Counted from the first letter of the stretch, positions 21,862-34,111 are shown. The stretch: 64,000 nt of DNA from Cutaneotrichosporon cavernicola (GCF_030864355.1 NC_083394.1:310001-374000); one strand, 5' to 3'. The notes: generated by a model from the letters alone, not told the origin. Made by a program: numbers and translations.

Positions 21862-24800
21862 TCACCCCTCATCGCCCGTCTGCTGAATTGCGAACGGGTT
21901 GAACGCCATCTCCACGCCTCGGTGAGGGCCTCCAAACGCCGAAAAGTCAAAGTTGTCGACGGCTGAGCCGAACTCTTGGCCCGTCCCAAAGTTGAGGCTA
22001 TGTCCGTTACTCTCTACTGCATTGTTGTTGTTGGCCGTGTTGTTGGGGTTGTTGTTGTTGTTGGCGTTGGCAGCGCTGCCGGCGCCCTGTAGGGCGAGCT
22101 GCTCGCTGGGGCTCAGGCCCGGGCCGGGACCGGGGCCGGGGAGGATGCCCATCTCCTGGTACGGTGAGAGGTTGACCTGGCCCTGGAAGCCCTGCATCAT
22201 GTTGTTGGGGTTGCCAAAGCCCGGAGACGAGCGGTCCGTGAAGCCAAAGGGGTTCTCTGGACTCCAGCTCGTGTTGAGCTTCTCCTCCTCCCTCTGGCTT
22301 GGTGGCTGGAGGGGACGCGGGAGAGAGCCGAGCTGCGGCGGCGGACGGCGCGCGCCGAATGGCTGGTGTACGTCCAAGCCTGGCATCTGCGGTGGTACAT
22401 AGTTCCAAGGGTTGGGTACGCCGCTTCCGTTCGCCTGCTGCATCACGCGGCGGCGCGCTTGTCGCTGCTCCTCCTGCTCGCGCGCCTGCTGGAGGCGCAG
22501 CTGGCGCTTCTCCTCCTCGGCGGCGCGGCGGCCGGAGTTGGTCTTGGCCAGGCCGAGGAGGAGGTCGACAGGCGTGTTCTCGTCGCTTGGCTCGGTTCGC
22601 GCTGCCCCGTTCTGCGCGCCGTTTGCAACTGCCGCCTGAGCCTTGCTCGGGTTCTTGGCCGTGAGGAACTCGACGATCGCCAGCTCCTCCTTGACGATTG
22701 GCTCCGACATGCTGCCCTGCTCGTCGCGAGCCCTTCCGGAGACAACATTGAGTAAGTGACGCAGCTCGTCCGCTTGCGGAGACTCCGGGTCGACTGTGGT
22801 TAGCGGCGCTTCAGCCGAGCGGCGCGTTGGCCAATCATACTCACGCTTAATGGTGACACCCAGAACCATATACGAATTGAGCACTCGGTATCCTCCCGAG
22901 TTGATGATGAGATCACCCTTCTCCATTATGAATGCACGCCGGCTCAACAGGTCGGCAGTAGCCGATTCGATCGCCGCGTTGCGCGAGTACTCGTACCGTC
23001 CGTCCTGCGGCTTTCGTCGGAGCAGGTACGGTCGGTTGAGCGTGATGCGCGTGTAATACCATTCGCACGCGAGGAGATGGCGCTGCACGAACAGGTACGG
23101 GTGCGTCTGGTCAAAGCTCGTGTCCGGGTTGATCATCGCGAGGAACGGCGGTAGACCGCTGCGCCAGGCGAGCAGCTCCTTGTCGAGCGCCAACACTGTC
23201 TGATAGTCGGGCAGCTGGATCGTGAACGTGTGGTATGCTATGCGGCCCATAATCTCAGCGAGCTTGTGGCTGAGGTGTCAGCTTCGTCTTTGCGGGTTTA
23301 CTGGGTGCAAGGCGACTTGCGACGCACACGCCAAACCTGCAGGATAGCACCTGCAGGCACGGCGCACAAGCTCCTCCGTGCACACGGCAGATCACGCCGG
23401 TACTCACCGCACAATCACATAGGTGTAAACCGTCGGTGTGGTCATTGGGTGCCCAGCAGGATCAAAGTCGCCTTCGATCTCATCGTCATCGAGGTTGGCG
23501 GGAGGTCGCGCGTCTGTGTGGGCGTCGGAGATTGAGGCGGGTCGACCGACCAGGAGCGAAATCGTCCTATCGAGATGGTACAGCATCGCCCAGGCGCGGC
23601 GTCGAATCTCTACTTCGCGCTTGTCCGCGAGATTCAGCACAGTGCCATCACGATAGAGGCCGAGCTGGAATGCGGTGGTTAGTGGGGTCGAGCCTTCCGC
23701 TGGGCGACGCGTTAGAAGCCTGCGGATGTCAGCTGACAGCACGTGACGCGGAGACCCACATGTAGCGTGACGCCAGTAGACCGGCAAAGAGCACGTCGAG
23801 GTTGTCGCGCTGCAGGGCCTTTGCATACTCGAGGCCACTGCGCGCAGAGCCGTAGAATCTTCTTGACCAGGCCTGTTGCTCGTCGCCAGGCATCACGTCG
23901 GAGCTCGCGGACAGGGCGGCAATCGCAAGCTTCTGTCAGCGTCTCATTGCATCACGCTCGACCCACGACGATGAACATGAGCGGGATCCACTTGATCGTG
24001 TCCGCATCGAGCTTGGGATTCGAGGGGTTGCGCCCGATCGAGTCAAAGAAGGCCTGGTATCTGCGCTCGAACTGTGGTCGGTTGATCTTGTACCTGGTCC
24101 AGCTGCCGAGTTAGCTCATCACTTCTTCTATGGCCCCAAGCCCATCCCATCTTGCGAGATGAGACGCCCGCACGGGCCGTGTTTGCGCCACCTACTCAAT
24201 GTCCCTGCCGTTAGCGTTAGCATCGCACGGCGGAGCTCACCGAAAGTACATCTCGACAAGGGCGTCGGCCATGCGACGGCCAGGAACACCCGCGATGAGC
24301 CACTCGAGATGGTTCTTTGTGATGCCAGACTCGCGGAGTGTAAGAAGCACATCGCGTAGCTCGGCATTGTCCTCGACGGTGAGGTTGATCATGCGCCCCT
24401 CGCGCAAACCCCAGCCATAGCCGCTTCGTCCCACTGGCGTAGATGTGGACAAGCTGGCGGGGAATAGACCCGAGGGTGGGGGCTTGTGGGCGTACGCCTG
24501 GCGTGGGGGTTCTTGTTGTGGTCCGCTCTGGGGGTGGAAGACATCCTCGCCCGAAGGCAAGCTGGACACATCCGGACTTGAGGCGTCGTTAAATCCGCGC
24601 CCTTGAATCGCTTGTGGAATCACCTGGGTTAGCCGCGCTAGCATGCCCTCGATCGTCGTGAGCCGCGCATGCACGTCCGAGTTGCTGCAGTTAGCTAAAC
24701 TCGGCCTGGGCGTCCGAGCGCATTCCCCATCTCCCGCGCTTGCCCATGGGGACGAGGCGGGGCTGGATGGGTCCAAGCGCCAACTGAGACGTACGCGTTA

Positions 24801-25220
24801 GGGTCCTCTACGCCGTTGAGGAAGGGCCGACAGAGATGCGGCACACGGCGGGCCACGCATTGCGAGCACGGCTCTTTGCGGTCGCACTTTTGCTTGCGGC
24901 GATGACACTCTACGCACGAGAAGTGGACGCGGGTGCGCTTGGCTTCGCGTGCGCGTGGAACCGCGGCGGTGGGCGCAGGCGTCGCTGTGCCAGAGTTGGC
25001 TGTGCTCTGAGGATTTGAGGCAGCTGCGCTGTCTTCCTCTGTCATTGATGATGGCCTGTCCTTGCGTGTCGGCTGGCCAGGACCAGTTGGCGGAGCCTTG
25101 CGCTTCTTGTCGCCACCTGGGTGTTGTGGGTTTGGTCGAGCACCACCGAGGCCGGGACCGGCTATAGCTACGCCGGGATCCATGGGAGCTGCGGCGATGG
25201 GGACGCCTACTGGCGCGGAC
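21862..25220 (-). CDS. Zn2Cys6 fungal-type transcription factor
   Basis: Multi-exon; about 900 or more residues in total. The N terminus carries a basic stretch and a Zn2Cys6 binuclear cluster: CVECHRRKQKCDRKEPCSQC, with the sixth Cys in HLC. A fungal-specific transcription factor domain follows in several exons, with RRRAWAMLYHLDRTISLLVGRPASI as its most typical segment, then QLPDYQTVLALDKELLAWRSGLPP. The last exon (21862-23250) holds a long Gln/Arg-rich coil, then low-complexity Gly/Pro and poly-Asn stretches, ending AIQQTGDEG. Such factors bind CGG-containing sites and control metabolism or development; the target genes cannot be told from sequence. The start is the Met of MSAPVGVP. Upstream on its own strand is a long gene-free promoter region. 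Confidence 0.85.
22020..22070 (-). repeat. Asn-codon (AAC/AAT) repeat inside the Zn2Cys6 gene
   Basis: Interrupted AAC/AAT codons encode the poly-Asn stretch near the C terminus of the transcription factor. It is likely to vary in length between strains. Confidence 0.75.
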
Positions 25221-27037
25221 ATGGGTTGGTGGGGGATACAGTCAGTTGAAAAACAGCGCGCGGACGGTATGCGAGCTGGGGTCGACTGGGGGTTTTGTCA
25301 CGCGTGTGGGGTGACCGGGGCGATGGTGTGGAGTGCGAAGGATAAGGCGAACTGGGAGCAAGGGGAAGGGAGAGTTGCGAGAGGAGGGAAGGCTAAGCCG
25401 GGGCCGAGCAAGCAGAGTGTATTGGGTATTTGAATGTGAGAGATAGATTGGATTAATCACAAAGGAGTGGATGTAGGTTGTGGGCGTTATTGGGTTATTA
25501 ATTGTGGGGATTGGATGCGGGGACAAGGAAGAGGATGGGATGTAAAGAGCAAATGATAATGTGGATAGTTGGATGGTGGTGATGGTAGTGGTTGTGGTTG
25601 TGAGGGGATGATGGGAGCAAGGGGGACGAGGTAAGGTAAGGGAGGAAGGGGAGACAAAGTTGGCAAGGGCATGACCGATGGAGTGTGGCAACTGGTAGTT
25701 GGCAGCTACCAGCTTTCAATGTACACTGACTGGCTACTGTATCGTACACCAAAAGAGGATATAGGGCATAGGGCATATGGGCATATAGGGGAAGCCAAGA
25801 GGGTAACGTTAGGGCAAAAAGGGAGGATGAGACTAATATGACTCTATAGCTCTATAGACAAGAGTCCAAGAGGAAAGGGGTGGGGGCAAGAGATAGAATA
25901 CGGGAATACAGGAATTACAGGGGTCTCACAATCATAATGTCCCCATGTACGTAACAAGCCCATCCTCTGTCAATCTACTATCATTTCACGCCTAATCAGC
26001 ATTATAAGCGGCATCAAAGCTCCGTTAAAGGGGTTCATGCCAGTACTCCCAGTACTCTAGGCACAGGGCGGCTCACTCATCTGGGGCCGGCGGTAAGGGA
26101 TAGGGTCATGCAGAATATACAGGGAAGATTCAAAACCCATCCAGCTGTTAAAAGGCAGAGCATTCAAAAGCCCAAGTGTCAAAGTTGGCCAACGGACAAT
26201 CATTGGAGAAAGGTACAACTGGGCAATTGACAACTTGACACGCACCTTGGCATCCATTCCCTCCATTTCCTTTAATCTTTATTGGCTAACAGAGTCGTAA
26301 TCTCGTCTCTCAAAGTTCTCCTGGGAAATAATCACTTTAACAGCCAATCCCAACTTGCATATCACCGTCGCTTCACAGCTAGCTCCTAGCTGACCTAGTT
26401 GGGCCACGTTCTCCCTCTTCAATCCTCATTGATCCTTTCAAGTGTTGTTCAACTTGTTTAATAAGGTCTTGACATCTGGAAATCTACAAGGCATCTAAGG
26501 GCAAAAGGAGGTCGTGTTAAACAATGCTTCTAAACTTGTTCATATGATCTGATCTTCTTGTCTTTCGACATTGTATGATGTGTTCGAACCTGGTTCATCA
26601 GTTTCACGGACAGTAATGGATAACGTACTATTATCAGACCTTGTTCCGTCAAATACCGTATCCCGTGATCCCGCCCTTACCCAAACATCAACGGATATCC
26701 CGTCTCATCCCCGGATCCATCCTCTGGCGTGCTACCCGGTTATACAATTTCCGTCTACTGTTGTGGTACAATTTGTACTTCACTCTACCATGTTGCCGGT
26801 TAGTTGTATGTACATGTACATTGTTGTATCAAAATATACAGATTCACTACGTACAAACTCTCGAGACAACTATCAACTACTCTAGACAACACATGTCTAA
26901 GTGCTGTCTGTCGGATATGTCGGGGTTGGGTTGGTGATAGGTCAGGTTGGGTTTGCGAACTTGCCTACCAAATTCCTAATCCCCAACCGAGCAATATCAT
27001 TGCAATCCCCAAGAAAGGTATCACACGACCACCTCAC
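25221..27037. other. Intergenic region without supportable gene
   Basis: About 1.8 kb between the start of the Zn2Cys6 factor and the end of the RING gene. The sequence is more AT-rich than its neighbours, with GATGG/TGGTGG runs near 25570 and a short ATAGGGC repeat at about 25760-25790. The promoter of the transcription factor must lie in the left part. Open frames are short and show no domain. Confidence 0.6.
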
Positions 27038-29624
27038 TCAGTCAATGTCCAGGGAAGAGCCCGCGGGCCACTCGATGCTGCTCCCACCAACAATCTCTGA
27101 TACCCCCCCTCCTTCTCCTCCTCCGCCGACAAAGGCATCAAAAGCCATAGGGGTTGGCAAAGACTTGAGAACCGGAACAGCAAGCTTGAGTAGCCCTGTG
27201 GAATGCGGTGGTGACGATGACGCAGAATCGGCGTTGGGTCCGAGAGCATAGTTGGCAATCTGCGACATGCCAAGAGGAGGCGTCTGCGCACGACGCATGT
27301 CGTTGAACACGAGGTGCGGTGCCACCGTCGATGGCGACCCCGCTAAAGCCGATGATGCTGAACCAGAGATTCTGGGACTGGCCTGTCGAAGGGACAGCAG
27401 TAGTCTGGAGTTGGACGGTGAAGGTGCAGTGTTGACCTCGTGGATCAGGTTGGCTATGGCGACTGCTGGTTGCGACTGTACTGGTACAGGGGGAGGCTGG
27501 GCGTTGGCGCCAGCGTCGGCTCTCGAGCTTGCACTTACACTCGCATTGCCAAAGGTCAGCGTCGTGGCAGCAGGAGTCGCAGTGGCCTCGCTTCTCCACC
27601 TCCACGCCGCGTGGATGGGTGACGCGCCAACGGTCATGGCAGTGCCAGTCGGGGTAGGTTCCCATTGAGTTCCCACGTCCACATAGTTGGCTTTGCGGTC
27701 GTCTTCGTCGTCCGTGTCCGTGCCGCCATCGCTCTCGTCGTCGCTGTCCGACTCGCCATTCAGGATGTGGCGCTGGGGGCGTCTACTCGGTCCTGGCTCG
27801 TTGGGTCCACCCATTGTACCAGCAGGCATTGTGTCGTCCTGTTGAATCTTCTCCGCCTCCTCGGTTGGAAGCGCATCGCATATGTGGTTGTCTTCTGTCA
27901 GAGACATCAACCTCACCGCGGCACAACTTACACTTCTTCGAGTGGATGTCATGCTCCTGACGCGCACACTTGCGACCAAACTTGCAGTTGGGCCGCCCCT
28001 TGATGTGGCCTGGCATCTTGTCCGCAACCTCAGGCTTCTGCAACTGGCGCATCCACCACTCAAAGATGCCAGACTGTTGTCAGTTGACATTTTGGACAAC
28101 TAAGCTTACGCATAGCAGTTCGTCGGAGCAGTTGCTGCAGATATTCTCCTCCTCCGTGCCGCCTTCGACGGGCATGACACACTGCTGCATCTCATTGGCT
28201 GCACCAGAGCGCAGACGGACGCCAATGTCGGCGCGCGTCATGAGGCCAAGCACGCCGCCCGAGTCGATGCCCTCTGGAGAGCGCAGCCACCCGAGGATAT
28301 CCTTGTAGATGAGAGGCGTGGTGCTGGCTTCCGAGTTGGCAGCAAGATAGATGCCCAGGTTGTACATCTCGGTCCAGTTGTCCTTGAATGCCATCGAGAG
28401 CATGTCACTCGGTCCGTCCTCGAGCATGGCCGCCAGCATGTTGTACTGGTTCGACGGCTTGGACTGAGAAGCAGGCGAGCAGTCACAATTGGTTTGCTGT
28501 TGTCAGTTTCGAGCATGTCAAAAGGAAGCTCACGGCGTCGCCGCAGAAACCTTCTCCGCAGAGACCGCAGGACGAGCTAGTGGGCGCGTTGGCGGGGCTG
28601 AGGCGTTCGCTATTGTCAGTTGCGCCAACCATCGTGAACTCACCATCCAGCGCAGAGACGGTGGCCCTCAGGAGGAACGCCATCTGCGCGGATGCACAGC
28701 GACCTCTCGGCAGGAACGTCAAAGCGGGGGACCTGATGTGAGTCAAAAATAGGGAGGGCGTTAGCTCACTGGAACTGGGCACTTCCAGCCGTCTCCCTCC
28801 GTGTAGCACCAGCGACACGGGCGCCAGTAGTCTCTCTCGTGCATGCGGGAAGCAGGAGGCGGCGTGGGAAACTGGTGTCAGCTGTTCCAGTCACGATCAA
28901 CTTACCTTCAGCACACCTCTAGCAGGGTCGAAAGGGTTGTACAGCGCCTCCGCCTGCACGATCTCGTTAGGAGGGCGCGCCGCACCAGGGTACGCCTGGA
29001 GAAGCACGCTGGCCATGGTCTTGGCCATGCGCGATGGCGTGGCGATCTGGATGGGGGAATGGCGGCACTGCGGACACGCGATGGGGTCGGGAACAGGGTC
29101 GCCAGGGAGGAGTACTGGAGGAAAGCGGGGAAGGGACTGTGTGAGTGTACATCGAGGTGGGAACATACCTTAATCCACTGGGTGACACAACTGCCACAGA
29201 AAGTGTGTCCGCAGCCATTGACCGAGACAGGCTGGATTCAGTCGCGCCCCAGAATGAGGGTGGGTGAGGAAGGCAAGGCATTGGAAGTGAGACTCACGTC
29301 GATGTATAGGCCCGCGCACATGCCGCATTCAAGCTCCTCCATGAGGCGCCGGAGGGTTGGGTCAGAGGGGCCATCTGTGTCTGGTGTTAATTGGTCAAAG
29401 TGGAAGGAGATCGCACCTTCCTCTGGCGTGGCCTCTGGTACCTGGCTCGTGCGAGGCATCTTGGGGGGATGGGGCGACGACGCTGGCTCGCCCTCGCTGT
29501 CAGCGTCAAACTCGTCACGCGAGCGGGTGCGGTTACTGCCTCCACTGCTGGTGAAGAGAAGTGGAAGTGTAGTTGCTGGAGGGGTGGCGGGTAGATCGAG
29601 GAGGTCGGTAGCGGGGGCCGACAT
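27038..29624 (-). CDS. CHFR-like RING-finger E3 ubiquitin ligase
   Basis: Multi-exon. An N-terminal disordered region (start MSAPATDLLD) leads to a C3HC4 RING: ECGMCAGLYIDPVSVNGCGHTFC then GSCVTQWIK and ACPQCR. A Cys/His-rich region follows, with WRPCRWC, WKCPVP, HRLCAGC and CGLCGEGFCG. A helical part has MLAAMLEDGPSDMLSMAFKD and ICSNCSDELLC. Near the C terminus, RPNCKFGRKCARQEHDIHSKKC resembles the PBZ-type zinc finger at the end of CHFR. An Asp/Glu-rich and Ser/Pro tail ends in SSLDID. RING ligases pass ubiquitin from an E2 to a substrate; CHFR in animals acts in a mitotic stress checkpoint. The FHA domain of animal CHFR is not visible here. One intron (34 nt, ending ctgacaatag) splits the second Cys codon of HRLCAGC. 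The join leading into the last exon is uncertain. Confidence 0.75.
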
Positions 29625-29680
29625 GGCGGGTGCTACCACTCGAGTGGAGGTGGGGACGGGTGGGGAAGGGGAGAGGAAGA

Positions 29681-29730
29681 GGGAGGGAGAGGGAGGGAGA
29701 GGGAGGGAGAGGGAGGGAGAGGGAGGGAGA
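29681..29730. repeat. Five perfect tandem copies of GGGAGGGAGA
   Basis: The 10-bp unit is read five times without interruption, flanked by diverged copies. It lies just upstream of the RING gene start. Confidence 0.95.
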
Positions 29731-29810
29731 GGGAGAGGGCGAGGGGTGTATTGAGGTGGATGGGGTTGCAGCTGTGGTAAAGGTGGAGTGTGAGTGATGA
29801 AGAGTATAGA

Positions 29811-29814
<4 letters not shown>

Positions 29815-29874
<60 letters not shown>
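29815..29874. repeat. AG dinucleotide microsatellite, 30 units
   Basis: A perfect 60-bp AG run about 190-250 bp upstream of the RING gene start codon, so CT on its sense strand. It is probably in the promoter or 5' leader and likely to vary in length. Confidence 0.95.
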
Positions 29875-29882
<8 letters not shown>

Positions 29883-30497
29883 GTGTTTGAGAGATGTTTT
29901 TGAGTACAAGTGCGAGAATGAGAAATGGCTTGGTTGAAGAAGGAGAGCTATAGGCTGTAGTCTGTGGACTGTTGGCGTGTGCTGTGGGCTGTATGACTGC
30001 TTTGTTGTACGCGGGACTAACATGGCTCGTAGGGCCCGCACGGTTAACCAGGTTGAGGTTTGGGGGGCCAGAGGGTGAATCCAGTCATACCCACCCAACA
30101 ACCGCCATCGCCATCGGGTGGCAAATCTCCCCTTTCCCCTAGAAACCCCCTTATCTAAAGTCACATATCTCCCCTAAACCCCATACGTGATCATCCATGC
30201 CTCTTCAACTCTTCACAGTCACACCCATCCAAAAACTATGCAAAGCAACAAGCTCAACAACACCCAGAGACCTCTCCACGTCTGTTGTGCTTCTATTCTT
30301 TTGGACAACCTTCTTACCCGGTTTGGATTATCTATTACGCGAGAATGCCTCTTTCCTCGTCATTCCTGCGGGGCCCAAATCAGGCACGGGCACGTGCAGA
30401 TTTGGTCCCGCCACGATTTCCGACGTTCCCCCCCTTGCCTTTGGCCAGTTGCAGCTGACTGCTGACCTCCTCACAAATACTCTGACAACAGCGCGTG

Positions 30498-32945
30498 ATG
30501 CCCGACCCAGTCTCCTCGCTCAGCGCGATCGCCCTTGAAGTCGAGGCCGGGTCCTCGGAAGCGCTCAACCAGCGCCGCACGCGGCGTGTCTATCTCGGCC
30601 CCGACGTGCTCCGATCGACCAAGCTATCCGCAGGGCAATGGGTGCTCGTCAAAGCTAAGCATCCCTCTGGATTGGGATGGATCGTGGGCCAGGTGTGGCC
30701 GCGTGTTGGACTGGACGACGGCAGTGAGTCTCCCTTGGGTGGAACTGACAGCAGCCCTGGCGCTCGCGCACACACAGCTCGCTAACCTTGGGGGAAGGGA
30801 GGTCGACGTGTTCCGCTTCCCCCTGGCTGCGTGCAAGGGTGTTGCGAAGACCGTGACGGTCAAGTACACTGGACCCAAGAAAGAAGAAGGGGAGGGGAGG
30901 AAACGCGAGGTCGAATGGGAGCGCGCCGCCGTCAAGGAGTCCCTTGCTGCGACCAAGTACGTTGCGGCTGGCTTCAGGGTCGCGGTGGGCGAGGACGATC
31001 CTACGTACGAGGTGACGGCGGTCGAAGTGTCCACTAAGGTGGCAGCTAAGATTGGCCCTGACGCCGTCGCGAACGACCTCGGCGCGATGTCCCTCTCCGA
31101 CGCGCCCATGGTGTTTGAGGCCGAATGGCGCACCAAGGTCGTGTTTGAGGACGAGACGGAGGAGGGGAAGCAGGCTGCTGCTGCAGCAACTGGGAAGCCG
31201 TCGTTGTCTTCAGCATCTGTGAGCTAGATTGACTGACGTGTGGCTGACAGCAGACCACGGCGCTCCCGTCATACATCAACATCTTCACGCCCGCGGAGCA
31301 ATCCGAGTCGGCGTACAAGCTCCTGGGCGGTCTCGACGCGCAGATCAAGGCCGTACGCGCTCTTATCGATCTGCCGCTCCAGCAGCCTGAGCTTTTTACG
31401 CGCTTCGGCCTGGCACCTCCGCGCGGCTTGTTGCTGCACGGCCCACCGGGAACGGGCAAGACCGCGCTTGCGCGAGCGATTGCATCCTCAACGCCAGGGT
31501 GTAGCTGTATCGTCGTCAACGGCCCAGAACTCTCCTCGGCATTCCACGGCGAAACAGAAGAGCGCCTGCGCGGTGTGTTCGAGGAGGCGCGCCGCCGCTC
31601 ACCCTGCATCATTGTCCTGGATGAGGTGGACGCCCTGTGCCCCCGTCGCGACGGTGGCGAGGGTGGAGAGGTCGAGCGGCGCGTCGTTGCGATGCTACTC
31701 ACGCTCATGGATGGAATGACGGCCGACGCGGGAGAGAAAGTCATTGTGGTGGCTGCGACGAACCGGCCGAACGCCATCGACCCAGCTCTGCGTCGCCCGG
31801 GGCGCTTCGACCGCGAGATCGAGATTGGCATCCCGGACGCTGTTGGGCGAAAGCACATCCTCGATATCCTCCTGTCCAAGATGCCCAACTCGTTGAGCCC
31901 TGAGGACGTCGCCGCGATTGCTGCTCGCACGCACGGTTACGTCGGTGCAGACCTGACCTCGCTCGTGCGCGAGGCAGCGAGTACAGCGATTACGCGCTGG
32001 CATGCCTCGCCGTCAGGCGAGCCGGAGCTCACCCACGCCGACGTGCTCGCCACTCTTCCCAACATCAGGCCGAGTGCAATGCGCGAAGTCTTCGTCGAGA
32101 CCCCGACTGTGCGGTGGTCTGACATCGGTGGCCAGGACGAGGTCAAGGCCAAGTTGCGCGAGTGCGTCGAGTGGCCTCTCACCCACGCGGCGACGTTCAC
32201 CCGCCTGGGCGTGGAGGCACCCAAAGGCGTCCTCCTGTACGGCCCACCGGGATGCAGCAAGACAATGACAGCCAAGGCTCTGGCGACTGAGAGCGGGCTC
32301 AACTTCCTCGCCGTCAAGGGGCCGGAGTTGCTGAACAAATATGTGGGCGAGAGCGAAAGGGCGGTACGCGAGATATTCCGGAAGGCGCGCGCGGCTGCGC
32401 CCAGCATCGTGTTCTTTGACGAGATTGACGCGCTCGGCGCTAACCGCGATGGCTCGGATGGCGCGCACGGAGGCGTCCTCACGTCCCTCCTGAATGAGAT
32501 GGATGGCGTTGAGGCGCTCTCGGGCGTCACTGTTGTGGCAGCAACGAACCGCCCGGACGTCCTCGACCCTGCCCTCACCCGGCCCGGCCGCCTCGACCGT
32601 ATCCTGTACGTCGGTGCGCCGGACGCCCAGACGCGCCGCGACATTTTTGCCCTCCGCTTCCGCTCCATGGCGGTCGAGCCCGGCGTCGACCTCGACGAGC
32701 TCGCTCGTATTGTAAGTTAAGGTATCCAAACGAGCTGACAACAGACGGAGGGTTGCTCCGGTGCCGAAGTCGCGTCCATCTGCCAAGATGCAGCGCTGGC
32801 CACGATGAACGAGGACCTCAATGCGCCGTTCGTCAAGAAATCCCACCTCCTCAACTCGGCATGCACTGTGCGGCGGCGCATCACGCCGGCCATGCTCCGC
32901 TTCTTCGAGGAGTGGCGCGACCAGAGCGGGATCAGGAGTGCCTAG
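30498..32945 (+). CDS. AFG2: AAA ATPase Afg2/Drg1 (SPATA5 family), 60S ribosome maturation
   Basis: Four exons (30498-30723, 30755-31218, 31254-32711, 32745-32945) give 782 aa, the usual Afg2 length. The introns are 31, 35 and 33 nt, all ending ctgac-N3-AG. A p97-like N domain precedes two AAA modules. D1 has Walker [14 protein letters not shown] and Walker [12 protein letters not shown]2 has the family-specific Walker [19 protein letters not shown], Walker [11 protein letters not shown] and [11 protein letters not shown]. The Cys-Ser in the D2 P-loop is a hallmark of Afg2/Drg1. In yeast this ATPase strips Rlp24 from cytoplasmic pre-60S particles. The ORF can be extended to a GTG just upstream, but ATG at 30498 is chosen. 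The gene ends 25 bp from the end of NAA10. Confidence 0.95.
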
Positions 32946-32970
32946 CTATAGAATACATGCAGGGTATAGC

Positions 32971-33878
32971 TCACGCCGCTGTGTCTTTGCCCTTGAACAC
33001 GAAACGCATCCCGTACGCATCCTCGCCGTCGGCGTCTGGTGTCAGCTTCTCTTAACTTCTGATAACTGCACACTCACAGTACCCCTTCTCCATGGCGTGG
33101 ACCTCGAAGCCTAACGCGTCGCGGTAGAGCGAGATGGCGGCACGGTTCGACTTGCGCACATGTAGAGTGATGAAGGCTGCGTTATAGTGCGCGACCATGG
33201 CGTGTTCTGGGGTTAGCTAACTCAGGCAGAGTGAGACGTCAGATGCGGGGAAGGAAATCGCGCGACACGAAAAGGGAGCGAAGCCGTCACTGTGACCGAG
33301 CGGTCGCTGCCTTCACCCCCTCATCCAACCTTCTGATCGCGAGAAAGCCAGGCCACTTCACATCGTTGTCCCCCCTTCCCCTCTCTCGTGCACTCACGCG
33401 CCTGCTTCATCAGCCTGTTCGCCAGCCCGAGGCGGCGGTACGGCCGCAGCACCGAGATGGAGGTGACGTGCCCGCTGGGCTCGGACGCCGGGTCTTCTTC
33501 CATCTTGGCGAGGATGTACCCGACAATGCGACCGGCCGGGTCGACGGCAACGTAGGACAGCTCGGGCCAGGTCAGGGCGTGGTAGAGGTCTGGAGTCAGC
33601 TCGACATCCCCCCGAGATACAGCTGATCGGAACGGCTTCGGACATCCACGGTGCGACACAGCATGCAGGCTCACACTACTGCTTCATCCCCATATCCGAT
33701 AGCCTTTCTCCCATCACCGGAACCTTCCCGGGGTCAACCAGCGGACAACACGCACAGTACTTGAACGTATAGTTCTCGGGCAAGTTGAGGAGGTTGGCAT
33801 TCTGCATGCCCAGCAGGTCATCAATCTGCGTGAGCTCTCAGCTACTTGACAGCTCACAGTGGCTTGCCTGATATCCAT
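32971..33878 (-). CDS. NAA10: NatA N-terminal acetyltransferase catalytic subunit Naa10 (Ard1)
   Basis: Five exons (33858-33878, 33756-33825, 33398-33589, 33078-33206, 32971-33035) give 158 aa. The N terminus [19 protein letters not shown] is nearly invariant in Naa10. [16 protein letters not shown] and WPELSYVA follow. The acetyl-CoA loop is RRLGLANRL, and [14 protein letters not shown] and [11 protein letters not shown] end the GNAT fold. The short acidic tail of longer homologues is reduced to KGKDTAA. With Naa15 it acetylates N termini on the ribosome after Met removal. The introns are 32, 166, 191 and 42 nt; acceptors read ctcacgcag, ctgactccag, ctaaccccag and ctgacaccag. Its last base is 25 bp from AFG2, so the two 3' UTRs must overlap or be very short. 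Confidence 0.93.
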
Positions 33879-34111
33879 GGCTGCTCTTTTGATGTTGATG
33901 CTATTCCACTCTTTAGAGGTTTAGACATTGCTCGCTCGATCAACCTCGACATCTCGATATGGACACTTTTGATAAGACCACGTGATACTGACGTGTCTTA
34001 TTTTTCGGATTTCAGCGAACCACGCATTCCCACCCCAGTGACCCTGCGCCGAACAATAAAGTCTCTGGATCTCAGAGCCGGTGTCAAGCCAACCACATCA
34101 CACTCTTTACC
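33879..34111. promoter_or_regulatory. Bidirectional promoter between NAA10 and COX15
   Basis: A 233-bp gap between divergent start codons. It contains a CACGTG E-box at 33979-33984, a TGATAAG GATA-type site just before it and a TGACGTG just after it. Use of these sites is inference. Confidence 0.6.

Larger units (their letters stand above)
29625..30497. promoter_or_regulatory. Divergent intergenic region between the RING gene and AFG2
   Basis: About 870 bp hold both promoters. The RING-gene side carries a GGGAGGGAGA repeat and a long AG dinucleotide run; the AFG2 side is CT-rich. A minus-strand frame of 308 codons here reads through the repeats (poly-Ser/Leu) and is not taken as a gene. Confidence 0.6.

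Noticed and set aside
29238..30164. 308-codon minus-strand ORF over the AG repeat
   Set aside because: Its middle is translated microsatellite (Leu/Ser runs). The RING gene most likely starts at the inner Met at 29624.
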